Source: Pseudarthrobacter sp. NIBRBAC000502770 (GTDB taxonomy: Bacteria > Actinomycetota > Actinomycetes > Actinomycetales > Micrococcaceae). From it: a stretch of 64,000 bases of DNA. The notes beneath the pieces were generated by a model. That model had not been told where the DNA came from. It worked only from the letters and a program-made list of their open reading frames with translations, and made no database searches. Both the position numbers and the translations under genes were made by a program. The stretch is taken from NCBI RefSeq assembly GCF_006517815.1, contig NZ_CP041198.1, positions 1,922,001-1,986,000 of the forward strand. The letters are read 5' to 3'. This document shows, one piece after another, positions 47,551-56,611 of this stretch (its first letter is position 1; each line of letters opens with the position of its first letter).

Positions 47551-48908
47551 GCCCCCACGCTTTCCTTACCTGTTGCCGGCTGTGCCTTTTGCGCACCGGA
47601 TGATGACGGGACCGCCTCGGGGGACTCGCCCTGGCCCTTGCCGGTGATCATGTCGTGCAGCGGCTGGAAGCTTCCGCCGTGGCCGCTGAGGCCGAACTCG
47701 TAGGCGGTTTCGGCGTGCAGGCTGAGGTCCACACCCACCGTTTCCTGTTCCTGCGAGACCCGGAAGCCCATGGTCTTGTGGATGGCCAGCGCAATGATGG
47801 CCGTCAGGACCGCTGAGTAGGCGATGGCGATGCCGGCTGCCGCGAGCTGCGCCCACAGCTGGGTGAGTCCGCCGCCGTAGAAGAGGCCGCCGCCGGCACC
47901 GTCGGTGGGCAGTGCGATGAAGCCCAGGGACACGGTGCCGATGATGCCCGAGACAAGGTGGACGCCGACGACGTCCAGCGAGTCGTCGAAGCCCCAGCGG
48001 AACTTCAGGCCGACGGCAAGGGCGGAGGCCACACCGGCGACCACGCCGAGGCCGAGGGCACCGACGGGGCTGACGTTGGCGCAGGCCGGGGTTATGGCCA
48101 CAAGGCCTGCCACGACGCCGGAAGCGGCGCCGAGGGAGGTGGGGTGTCCGTCGCGGATGCGCTCGGTCACCAACCAGCCGAGCATGGCTGCTGCCGGGGC
48201 TGCGAGGGTGTTGATCCAGATCAGGCCGCCCTGCTCGGCAGTGGTTGCCGCACCGCCGTTGAAGCCGAACCAGCCGAACCACAGGATGGCCGCGCCGAGC
48301 ATGACGAACGGAATGTTGTGCGGGCGGTGGTTGGGGTCCTTGCCGAAGCCCTTGCGGTTGCCGATGATCAGGACCAGGATCAGTGCCGCCACACCTGCGT
48401 TGATGTGGACCACGGTGCCGCCGGCGAAGTCGATGGCGGGGCCCAGGGCCTTGCCGATCGCGCCTTCGGGACCGAACAGGCCGCCGCCCCACACCATGTA
48501 GGCAAGCGGGCAGTACACCAGCGTGACCCACACGGGAACGAAGACCGACCACGCGCCGAACTTGGCGCGGTCGGCGATGGCGCCGCTGATCAGTGCCACG
48601 GTAATGATGGCGAAGGTGGCCGCGTAGCCGACCTTGATCAGGCCGTCAGGGGTGGTGATTCCCTCCAGGCCGAACGTGGCGAACGGGTTGCCCACGATTT
48701 CCATGAACCCTTCCCCGGAGCTCATGGAGGCGCCCCACAGCACCCAGACGACGCCCACCATGCCGATGGAGATGAAGCTCATCATCATCATGTTCAGGGC
48801 TGCCTTGGCGCGGGTCATGCCGCCGTAGAAAAATGCCAGACCGGGCGTCATGAACAGCACAAGGGCTGCCGCTACCATGACCCAAACGTGACCTGCGGTA
48901 AGTTCCAT
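47547..48908 (-). CDS. amtB: Ammonium transporter AmtB
   Basis: A 453-residue membrane channel with about eleven hydrophobic segments. The twin pore histidines are in GGTVVHINAG (about 160-169) and VGVHLVSGIIG (about 297-307). FNGGAATTAEQGGLIW and the periplasmic entrance residues are standard. A cytoplasmic tail of about 65 residues carries Ser/Gly/Pro-rich sequence. It is cotranscribed with glnK, whose product blocks the channel under nitrogen surplus. Confidence 0.95.
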   Translation of the reverse strand: MELTAGHVWVMVAAALVLFMTPGLAFFYGGMTRAKAALNMMMMSFISIGMVGVVWVLWGASMSSGEGFMEIVGNPFATFGLEGITTPDGLIKVGYAATFAIITVALISGAIADRAKFGAWSVFVPVWVTLVYCPLAYMVWGGGLFGPEGAIGKALGPAIDFAGGTVVHINAGVAALILVLIIGNRKGFGKDPNHRPHNIPFVMLGAAILWFGWFGFNGGAATTAEQGGLIWINTLAAPAAAMLGWLVTERIRDGHPTSLGAASGVVAGLVAITPACANVSPVGALGLGVVAGVASALAVGLKFRWGFDDSLDVVGVHLVSGIIGTVSLGFIALPTDGAGGGLFYGGGLTQLWAQLAAAGIAIAYSAVLTAIIALAIHKTMGFRVSQEQETVGVDLSLHAETAYEFGLSGHGGSFQPLHDMITGKGQGESPEAVPSSSGAQKAQPATGKESVGA

Positions 48909-49047
48909 GGTGCACGTCCTCTCTCATCGAATCTTGCGGAGTACTCCGCCTGCCAACGCCTTTTTGCGTCCTGTAATGAGTTTGTCGGCGGCGTGTTTCG
49001 CCCGCGGAGGATTTAGATTGCCGGCCTGTTACATCAACCTCTAGGAA

Positions 49048-49085
49048 GTAAATGGTGCATATCCGCCTTGTTACGGTTATGTTTC
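49048..49085 (-). promoter_or_regulatory. Candidate GlnR-type operator upstream of amtB
   Basis: On the minus strand, four 5-base elements are spaced by exactly six bases: GAAAC, GTAAC, GATAT, TTTAC. Streptomyces GlnR sites follow gTnAc-n6-GaAAc repeated in this 11-base period. The first two match fully and the last two partly. It lies 140-177 bases before amtB and also just before the divergent MFS gene. Confidence 0.5.
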
Positions 49086-49134
49086 CGCACCCGCGCAGCC
49101 ATCCGGCTCCCGTTCCAGCAAGGACTCCCGCACC

Positions 49135-50376
49135 ATGACGGCACCACCCCGCCCCAGCCGCGCCACTTCGAGGTTTTTGGCCCGGCTGAGGCCGCAGCGG
49201 GAGAAACTCCCCCGCGACATCAAGGTGATGCTGGCCGCGGCGTTCCTTATCGCCCTCGGCTTCGGGCTTGTTGCGCCCGTATTGCCGCAGTTCGCAACAA
49301 CCTTCGGAGTGGGGAACACGGAAGCCGCGGTGATTGTGGCCATCTTCGCCTTCATGCGGCTGGCCTTTGCTCCTGCCGGCGGTGCCCTGATCGGCAAGCG
49401 CGGCGAACGGCCCATCTATGTTGCCGGGCTGCTGATCGTGGCGTTGTCCACTGCGGCGTGCGCCTTTGCGCAGGACTACTGGCAGTTGCTGCTGTTCCGC
49501 GGGCTCGGCGGGGCCGGATCCGTGATGTTCACGGTGGCATCAATGGCGCTGGTGGTCCGGCTGGCGCCGCCCCAGAGCCGGGGCAGGGTGTCGGGAGCCT
49601 ACGCCTCGGCCTTCCTGATCGGCAATGTGTGCGGCCCGATTGTGGGTGGCCTGCTGGCGGGGCTGGGCCTGCGGGTCCCGTTCCTTGCCTACGCCGCCGC
49701 GCTGCTGGTGGCCGCATTCGTGGTCCAGACGCAGCTGAGCCACCAGCGCCGGGGAGGCGGGGAGATACAACACCGTGCCCCTGACATGCGGTTTGGCGAG
49801 GCCCTGGCGGCCGGAACCTACCGGTCCGCCCTCATGTCCAGCTTCGCGAACGGCTGGGCAACGTTCGGCGTGCGGATGGCAACGGTGCCGTTGTTCGCCG
49901 CGGCCGCCTTCGGGGCGGGTCCGCAGGCCGCCGGCCTGGCGTTGGCGGTGTTCGCTGCCGGCAACGCCGCTGCCCTGGTGTTCTCGGGGCGGCTGGCGGA
50001 CTCGGTGGGACGCAAGCCGATGATGATCTCCGGCCTGCTGGTGGCGGCCCTGTCCACTGCAGCCATTGGCATCACCTCTGACCTGCCCTGGTTCCTGGCG
50101 GCTTCGACGCTCGCCGGCGTCGGATCCGGGCTTTTCGGTCCCGCCCAGCAGGCCGCCGTCGCGGACGTCATTGGCAACGCGCGCTCCGGCGGCAAGGTGC
50201 TGGCCGTGTACCAAATGACGTCCGACGTCGGGGCGATTGTTGGTCCGCTGGTGGCGGGCATGCTCGCGGACGGGCTGGGATTCGGTTGGGCCTTCGGCGT
50301 GACCGGGGGGATCATGCTCCTGGCAGCCGCCAGCTGGGTGCCCACGCGTGAGACCCTGCGAAGGGCTGGCTCCTAG
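49135..50376 (+). CDS. MFS transporter
   Basis: A 413-residue major facilitator with about twelve transmembrane segments. The loop 2-3 motif reads GGALIGKRGERP (motif A-like, about 79-90) and the second half repeats it as GRLADSVGRKPMM (about 286-298). Motif C-like glycines are in the fifth segment (GNVCGPIVGG). It most resembles drug/H+ antiporters of the MFS_1 group; the substrate is unknown. It is divergent from amtB and convergent with ftsY. Confidence 0.88.
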   Translation: MTAPPRPSRATSRFLARLRPQREKLPRDIKVMLAAAFLIALGFGLVAPVLPQFATTFGVGNTEAAVIVAIFAFMRLAFAPAGGALIGKRGERPIYVAGLLIVALSTAACAFAQDYWQLLLFRGLGGAGSVMFTVASMALVVRLAPPQSRGRVSGAYASAFLIGNVCGPIVGGLLAGLGLRVPFLAYAAALLVAAFVVQTQLSHQRRGGGEIQHRAPDMRFGEALAAGTYRSALMSSFANGWATFGVRMATVPLFAAAAFGAGPQAAGLALAVFAAGNAAALVFSGRLADSVGRKPMMISGLLVAALSTAAIGITSDLPWFLAASTLAGVGSGLFGPAQQAAVADVIGNARSGGKVLAVYQMTSDVGAIVGPLVAGMLADGLGFGWAFGVTGGIMLLAAASWVPTRETLRRAGS

Positions 50377-50450
50377 GCTGCGGTGCGGGCCCGGCAAACC
50401 CGTGCAGCAGTGCGGTTCAGCCGTCCATTCAACAGCTCAGTCCGAGCATC

Positions 50451-51656
50451 TCAGTTCAGCAGGGCGTCAACGAAGCCTTCGGTATCGAAGGGGGCAAGGT
50501 CGTCGGCTCCTTCGCCCAGTCCAATGAGCTTGACGGGCACGCCGAGGGTTTTCTGGATGGCCACGACGATGCCGCCCTTGGCGGTTCCGTCCAGCTTGGT
50601 CAGGACGATGCCGGTGATGTTGACCACCTCAGAGAAAACCCGCGCCTGGTTCAGGCCGTTCTGGCCGGTGGTGGCATCGAGCACCAGCAGGACCTCGTCC
50701 ACCTCGGCCAGCTTTTCCACGACGCGCTTGACCTTGCCCAGTTCGTCCATCAGGCCCACCTTGTTCTGCAGGCGGCCGGCGGTATCGATCATGACCACAT
50801 CGACTTCCTGCTCGATGCCGGCCTTGACCGCCTCGTAGGCAACCGAGGCGGGGTCGGCGCCGTCGATGTCGGACTTCACGGTGGGAACACCGACGCGCTG
50901 GCCCCAGGTGGCCAGCTGCTCGGCGGCGGCGGCCCGGAACGTGTCGGCGGCGCCGAGCAGGACGTCCTTGTCCTCGGCGACCAGCACGCGGGCCAGCTTG
51001 CCCACGGTGGTGGTCTTGCCCACGCCGTTCACGCCCACCACCATCATCACGGCCGGCTTGTCCGCGTGCCGCTGGACGTTGAGGCTGCGGTCCATCGTGG
51101 GGTCCACAAGCTTGATGAGTTCTTCCCGGAGCATGGTCTTGACGTGTTCCGGAGTTCGGGTGCCCAGGACCTTGACGCGCTCCCGCAGGGCATCCACCAG
51201 CTGCATGGTGGGTTCGGTTCCCAGGTCCGCGAGCAGGAGCGTCTCCTCGACTTCATCCCAGACGCTCTCGTCGATCCGGTCGCTGGACAGCAGCGCCAGC
51301 AGGCCCTTGCCCATAACGTTGTTGGAGCGGGCCAGCCGTTCCCGCAGGCGCGCCAGGCGGCCGGCGACGGGCAGCGGGGTTTCGACGGGAATGGTTTCCA
51401 GGCCGGCCGCATTGTCCGGAACGGTGGTGGTGTCCAGCCCCTCAAGGTCCGCGCCCTCCGGCGCCCGGGCCCCGATTGTTCCTTCGCGGTCCGCCACCGC
51501 CGTGCTTCCGCCGGAGCGGATTTCGGGGTCGTTGGCATCCCTGGTGCCCGGGTAGCGGGTGATGTTCCTGCGTGTCTTGAGCAGGACCGGAATCAGGCCG
51601 CCGATGACCACCAGCGCAGCAAGGATGGACAGGACAATGGGAAGGATGTCATTCAC
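50451..51656 (-). CDS. ftsY: SRP receptor FtsY
   Basis: A 401-residue GTPase that docks the Ffh complex at the membrane. A hydrophobic N-terminal segment (about 4-26) gives membrane anchoring, followed by an acidic linker. The NG domain shows VVGVNGVGKTTTVGKLA (about 208-224), AADTFRAAAAEQL, MIDTAGRLQNK and LTKLDGTAKGG. ffh is in this window too. smc lies 116 bases upstream on the same strand. Confidence 0.95.
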   Translation of the reverse strand: MNDILPIVLSILAALVVIGGLIPVLLKTRRNITRYPGTRDANDPEIRSGGSTAVADREGTIGARAPEGADLEGLDTTTVPDNAAGLETIPVETPLPVAGRLARLRERLARSNNVMGKGLLALLSSDRIDESVWDEVEETLLLADLGTEPTMQLVDALRERVKVLGTRTPEHVKTMLREELIKLVDPTMDRSLNVQRHADKPAVMMVVGVNGVGKTTTVGKLARVLVAEDKDVLLGAADTFRAAAAEQLATWGQRVGVPTVKSDIDGADPASVAYEAVKAGIEQEVDVVMIDTAGRLQNKVGLMDELGKVKRVVEKLAEVDEVLLVLDATTGQNGLNQARVFSEVVNITGIVLTKLDGTAKGGIVVAIQKTLGVPVKLIGLGEGADDLAPFDTEGFVDALLN

Positions 51657-51771
51657 TCCCCTAGCTTCTCACAAACGCCCTGCCCGGTTCCGGCGGCCGG
51701 CACGTAACTGACCTGCCCCTTTGCCCAGGCCACCGGCTGCTGGATGGCACCGCCAACAGCAGGTGCAGGGG

Positions 51772-54700
51772 CTATACCTCGGCCCCGAGCCGCTGGCTGA
51801 TGACGGTGGAGACGCCATCGCCCCTCATGGTGACGCCGTACAGCGCGTCCGCCACTTCCATGGTCCGCTTCTGGTGCGTGATGACGATGAGCTGGCTGGA
51901 TTCCCGGAGTTCTTCGAAGATGGTGATGAGCCGGCCCAGGTTGGTGTCATCCAGTGCCGCCTCCACCTCGTCCATGACGTAGAACGGCGAAGGACGGGCC
52001 TTGAAGATGGCCACCAGCAGCGCCACCGCGGTCAGGGAACGTTCGCCGCCGGAGAGCAGGGACAGGCGCTTGATCTTCTTGCCCGCAGGCCGGGCCTCCA
52101 CCTCGATGCCCGTGGCGAGCATGTCCGTGGGGTCGGTCAGCACCAGGCGGCCTTCGCCGCCCGGGAAAAGCCGTTCGAATACCCGGATGAACTGGGCCTG
52201 GGTGTCCTCGAACGCTTCGGTGAAGACCCGCTGGACCCTGTCGTCCACTTCCTTGATGATGTCCAGCAGGTCGCGCCGGCTGGCCTTCAGGTCCTCGAGC
52301 TGGGTGCTCAGGAACTGGTGACGCTCCTCCAGGGCCGCGAACTCCTCGAGTGCCAAAGGGTTGACCTTGCCCAGGCTTGCCAGGTCCCGTTCGGCTTTCC
52401 GCAGCCGCTTCTCCTGCTCCTGCCGGACAAACGGCTTGCCTTCCCTGATTTCCTCCCCGTCCGCATCAACGGGGGCGCGGAGGGCAGCCCACTTGTCTTC
52501 GGATTCCTCCGCCGGAACAGGCACCGGCACCTGCGGCCCGAACTCGCTGACGAGCGCTTCGGGGGTGATGCCGAGCTCGTCCACGGAGCGGGTTTCCACT
52601 GCCTCGATCCGGGCACGCTGCTGGGTCCGGGCCAGTTCGTCGCGGTGCACGGTGTCGGTGAGCTGGGCCAGTTCCCGGGACAGGGCCTCGTTCGCTTCCC
52701 GGATGTCCCGCAGGCCGCGGTCGCGCAGCTCCCGGTTCTCCTCGGCGAGGTCCCGTTCGTGCCGGGCCAGGTCGACCGAGACGTCCACGTAGCCGAGTGC
52801 CAGTTCCACGCCGGCGGATACGGCCGCAGCGCGCCGGGCCTGGACGCGGCGGCGCCGGGCCCGCTCCGCCGCTTCCTCGCGGGCCCGGCGTTCGGTGGCG
52901 GCTGCACGTTCCAGGGATGCCACCCTGTTGCGGGTGGCCGCCAGTTGCTCTTCGGCGCTGCGCAGGGACAACCGCGCCTCCACTTCGGCTGCGCGGGCGG
53001 CAGTGGCGGCGCGGGCCAGGGCGTCGCGCTGCCCGGTGGAGGGTTCCTCTTCCACCGGTGCTTCGTGCGCCGCGGCCAACCGGGCGGCGACGGCGGCGAG
53101 CGCCTCTTCCTCCGCCGCGACATTGGCTTCGGCCCTGGACAGGGATGCCGCCAGCCGTTCGCTCTCGCCAACGGCGCTGCGCAGGACAGAGTTCAGGTGG
53201 CCCAGCCGTTCGGCCACGGCGGCGAGGCGGGCATCGGATTCGTGCAGCTTGTCCAGGGCAGCGTCCGCTTCCTCCTGCGCCCCCTTGCGCCGGGCCTCTG
53301 CGGCGGCCAGGGCGAACCTGTGCCGTTCAAGGTCCGAGGTGACCGCCGACAGTCCGCGGTCGGCGTCGTCCACCGCCGCCTGGACCTCAAGGAGGGACGG
53401 CGCCTTGGCAGAGCCGCCGGTGGCGGAGACGGCGGTGAACACGTCCCCTTCCCGGGTGACAGCCGTCAGGGCCGGAGAAGATGCGACCAGGGCGGCCGCA
53501 GCGTCGATGCCGGTGACAACGGCGGTCCGGGACAGCAGGTGCCGGACCAGGGCAACGTGCTCCGCAGGTCCGTCCACGAGATCAGCCGCCCACTGCGCCC
53601 CGTCGGGCAGTGCCAGGTCCTCCGCGCCATCCCCCTGGAGTGCCGCGGCCGTGGCAAGGAGCAGCGACGCCCGCCCGGCGTCGTGGTCCTTGAGCCGCTT
53701 CAGCACGGCTCCTGCCGCGTCCCTGTCCCGGACAAGCACGGCTTCGGACGCCTCCCCCAGGGCAGCGGCGATGGCCGGCTCGAACCCGGCCTGGACCGTG
53801 ATCCCGGCGGCGAGGCTTTCCTGGACTCCGGGAAGCCCGGACTCCAGCACGTGCCTGGCGCCGTCCTTGCGGTCAAGGCCAAGCTTCAGGGCGTCGAGGC
53901 GCGCGGCGAGGGCGTCGCGCTTGCGCATGCCTTCGTTGACGGCGGCTTTGAGGTCTGCGATCTCCTGGAGGACGGCGTCCAGGACATCGCTGGCGGCTTC
54001 GTAATCGGCGTCGAGGGATTCCTCCCCCTCCTCCACACCGGCCACCTGGTTCTCCAGCGCCGTGAACTCCGCCTGGGCGCGGGCCCGTCGTTCCGTTCCG
54101 GCCGCGAGGGATTCGCGCAGCCGTCCCAGTTCCGCCTGCGCGGACTCCACCCGGGACCTGGCCGCCGCAACCTGGCCGGCAAGCCGCGCCAGGCCCTCCC
54201 GCCGGTCGGCAGCGGCGCGGAGCTGCGCCGTCAGCCGCTGGTCCTCGGCATGGGCGGCCCGCTCCGCTTCCGCCTTCGCGGCACTGGCCATGTCAAGGGC
54301 GCCCCGCCTGCCCTGGATGTCCTGTTCGAGTTCGGACAGCTCCTGCCGGACCCTTGCCGCCTGGCGCTCCAGCTGTTCCGGGTCCCGGCCGGACGTCGGC
54401 GCAGCCTCGTCGGAGCCGAGCAGGCGGCTCCGTTCGCCGGCCAACGAGCCCAGCGACCGCAGCCGTTCACGCGCGGTGGAGAGCCGGTACCAGGTGTCCC
54501 GGGCGGCATTGAGCCGTGGCGTGGCCTCGGCTGCCAGCTGCTCCAGCGCCGCCTGCTGCCTGCGCCCCGCGTCGAGTTCCTGCTCGACGGCGGTCCGGCG
54601 CGCCTTGAGTTCGGCCTCGTCCGCCACATCCTGCGCCAGGGCCTGCTGCAGCTGGACCAGGTCATCGGCCAGCAGGCGGGCGCGGGCATCCCGGACGTCG

Positions 54701-55359
54701 AACTGGACCCGCTGGGCGCGGCGGGCAACCTCCGCCTGCTTCCCCAGGGGGGTGAGCTGCCGGCGGATCTCCCCGGTGAGGTCGGTCAGGCGCTGCAGGT
54801 TGGCCTGCATGGCCTCCAGCTTCCGGACGGTGCGTTCCTTGCGCCGCCGGTGCTTGAGGATTCCCGCCGCCTCCTCGATGAAGCCGCGGCGGTCCTCGGG
54901 AGTGGCGTGCAGGACGCGGTCCAGCTGGCCCTGGCCCACGATGACGTGCATTTCCCGGCCCAGCCCCGAGTCCGAAAGCAGTTCCTGGATGTCCAGCAGC
55001 CGGCAACCGGCGCCGTTGATGGCATATTCGGAGCCGCCCGTCCGGAACAGTGTCCGGGATATGGTCACTTCGCTGTACTCGATGGGGAGTGCGCCGTCAG
55101 TGTTGTCGATGGTCAGCGAGACGTGGGCGCGGCCCAGCGGCGGCCGCCCGGACGTCCCGGCGAAGATGACGTCCTCCATCTTGCCGCCGCGCAGCGTCTT
55201 GGCCCCCTGTTCGCCCATGACCCAGGCCAGGGCGTCCACCACGTTGGACTTGCCGGATCCATTGGGACCCACGACGGCGGTGACGCCGGGTTCGAAGTCG
55301 AAGGTGGTGGCAGACGCAAACGACTTGAACCCCCGGACGGTGAGGCTTTTGAGGTGCAA
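51772..55359 (-). CDS. smc: Chromosome segregation protein SMC
   Basis: A 1195-residue SMC ATPase that organises and segregates the chromosome with ScpA and ScpB. The Walker A motif is VVGPNGSGKSNVVDAL (about 28-43), the ABC signature is LSLLSGGERSLTAVAL and Walker B is YVMDEVEAALDD near the C-terminus. Two long coiled-coil arms flank a hinge (about 500-660). The TTG at 55359 gives the family N-terminus (LHLKSLTVRGFKSF); a GTG at 55392 is possible. Confidence 0.94.
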   Translation of the reverse strand: MHLKSLTVRGFKSFASATTFDFEPGVTAVVGPNGSGKSNVVDALAWVMGEQGAKTLRGGKMEDVIFAGTSGRPPLGRAHVSLTIDNTDGALPIEYSEVTISRTLFRTGGSEYAINGAGCRLLDIQELLSDSGLGREMHVIVGQGQLDRVLHATPEDRRGFIEEAAGILKHRRRKERTVRKLEAMQANLQRLTDLTGEIRRQLTPLGKQAEVARRAQRVQFDVRDARARLLADDLVQLQQALAQDVADEAELKARRTAVEQELDAGRRQQAALEQLAAEATPRLNAARDTWYRLSTARERLRSLGSLAGERSRLLGSDEAAPTSGRDPEQLERQAARVRQELSELEQDIQGRRGALDMASAAKAEAERAAHAEDQRLTAQLRAAADRREGLARLAGQVAAARSRVESAQAELGRLRESLAAGTERRARAQAEFTALENQVAGVEEGEESLDADYEAASDVLDAVLQEIADLKAAVNEGMRKRDALAARLDALKLGLDRKDGARHVLESGLPGVQESLAAGITVQAGFEPAIAAALGEASEAVLVRDRDAAGAVLKRLKDHDAGRASLLLATAAALQGDGAEDLALPDGAQWAADLVDGPAEHVALVRHLLSRTAVVTGIDAAAALVASSPALTAVTREGDVFTAVSATGGSAKAPSLLEVQAAVDDADRGLSAVTSDLERHRFALAAAEARRKGAQEEADAALDKLHESDARLAAVAERLGHLNSVLRSAVGESERLAASLSRAEANVAAEEEALAAVAARLAAAHEAPVEEEPSTGQRDALARAATAARAAEVEARLSLRSAEEQLAATRNRVASLERAAATERRAREEAAERARRRRVQARRAAAVSAGVELALGYVDVSVDLARHERDLAEENRELRDRGLRDIREANEALSRELAQLTDTVHRDELARTQQRARIEAVETRSVDELGITPEALVSEFGPQVPVPVPAEESEDKWAALRAPVDADGEEIREGKPFVRQEQEKRLRKAERDLASLGKVNPLALEEFAALEERHQFLSTQLEDLKASRRDLLDIIKEVDDRVQRVFTEAFEDTQAQFIRVFERLFPGGEGRLVLTDPTDMLATGIEVEARPAGKKIKRLSLLSGGERSLTAVALLVAIFKARPSPFYVMDEVEAALDDTNLGRLITIFEELRESSQLIVITHQKRTMEVADALYGVTMRGDGVSTVISQRLGAEV

Positions 55360-55588
55360 GGCTTTTCTGGTCTCCTGGAGCGGGTAGGGCACTTTGCTGG
55401 AACCGGCTCACTACAATCTACTGCGCAGGACCGGCAATTCCCCGCAGCAGCACCCGGGAACCGGCCGGGGCACGAGGAGTGGATATGCATGATCCGGCGG
55501 TACAAAGGCATAGTTAAGCTCTTGAGCCTGCATAGATGTGGGTACAGTCACCGCAGGAATGCGGGACGAAAACGAAGAGGGGCTTGAA

Positions 55589-56611
55589 TTGGCAGGTAAT
55601 GCAACCTTCCGCCACAGCAACACCGCGCTGCTTTCGGTCAGCAGCGTCGAAGCGCCCAGGATTGTGAGCTCCACGGACTTTGACCGCCGGCTGGCATCGA
55701 CCCTGCAGCGCCTGAAGTTTCCGCCGCGGCTCCTGGAGCGGGTGGCGGGAATCACGCACCGGCGCTGGTGGGCTGCCGGAACATCGTTCGACGATGCTGC
55801 CGTGGAAGCCGGCGCCAAAGCCCTGGCCGAGGCCGGCATCGAAGCGTCCGACGTAGGCCTGCTGATCAACACGTCGGTGACACGGCGCAACCTGGAGCCC
55901 TCCGTGGCGGTCAAGATCCACCACAGCCTCAGCCTGCCGTCGTCGGCCATGAACTTTGACCTTGCCAACGCCTGCCTGGGATTCGTCAACGCCCTGACCC
56001 TGGCTGCCAACATGATCGACTCCGGCCAGATCAGGTACGCCGTCATTGTCAACGGCGAGGACGCCCAGCTGACGCAGGAAGCAACCCTGGCCCGCCTGCA
56101 GCGGCCCGAAACAACGCGGGATGACTTCAACCGGGAGTTCGCGACGCTGACCCTGGGATCGGGCGCTGCCGCGGCAGTCCTGGGCCCTGCGGACGAGCAC
56201 CCGGGCGCGCACCGCGTGGTGGGCGGGGTGATGCGCGCCGGCACCGAGCACCACGAGTTGTGCGTGGGCGGCATCGACGGCATGAACACCGATACGAAAG
56301 GGCTGCTCGACGGCGGCCTGCAGCTGGTAGTCGATGCATGGCAGGAAGCCCAGCCGGAGTGGGACTGGGCAGCCATGGACCGCTATGTCACCCACCAGGT
56401 CAGCAACGCCTACACCCACGCGATCATCGATGCCATCGACCTGGACCCGGACAAGGTGCCCATCACGTTCCCGCACTGGGGCAACGTTGGGCCGGCCTCG
56501 CTTCCCATGACGCTTGCCGCCGAGGCGCAGTCACTGGGAAGCGGCGACCGGGTCTTGTGCATGGGCGTCGGTTCCGGACTGAACACCGCAATGCTGGAAA
56601 TCGTTTGGTGA
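55589..56611 (+). CDS. oleA: OleA-like thiolase-superfamily condensing enzyme (long-chain olefin biosynthesis)
   Basis: A 340-residue thiolase-fold enzyme matching OleA, which joins two fatty acyl-CoAs head to head into a 2-alkyl-3-ketoacyl product. Catalytic residues by position: C129 (ANACLGF), H269 (THQVSNAY), N299 (HWGNVGPAS) and E103 in NLEPSVAV, the glutamate contributed by the partner subunit in characterised OleA. It differs from the window's FabH. The TTG at 55589 follows GAAGAGGGG. Its stop overlaps the oleBC GTG by four bases. It is the first gene of an oleA-oleBC-oleD set transcribed opposite to smc. Confidence 0.88.
   Translation: MAGNATFRHSNTALLSVSSVEAPRIVSSTDFDRRLASTLQRLKFPPRLLERVAGITHRRWWAAGTSFDDAAVEAGAKALAEAGIEASDVGLLINTSVTRRNLEPSVAVKIHHSLSLPSSAMNFDLANACLGFVNALTLAANMIDSGQIRYAVIVNGEDAQLTQEATLARLQRPETTRDDFNREFATLTLGSGAAAAVLGPADEHPGAHRVVGGVMRAGTEHHELCVGGIDGMNTDTKGLLDGGLQLVVDAWQEAQPEWDWAAMDRYVTHQVSNAYTHAIIDAIDLDPDKVPITFPHWGNVGPASLPMTLAAEAQSLGSGDRVLCMGVGSGLNTAMLEIVW

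Noticed and set aside
51721..55587. 1288-residue plus-strand open frame antisense to smc
   Set aside because: Low-complexity Gly/Arg/Leu/Gln-rich sequence without domains; smc on the other strand has Walker and signature motifs.
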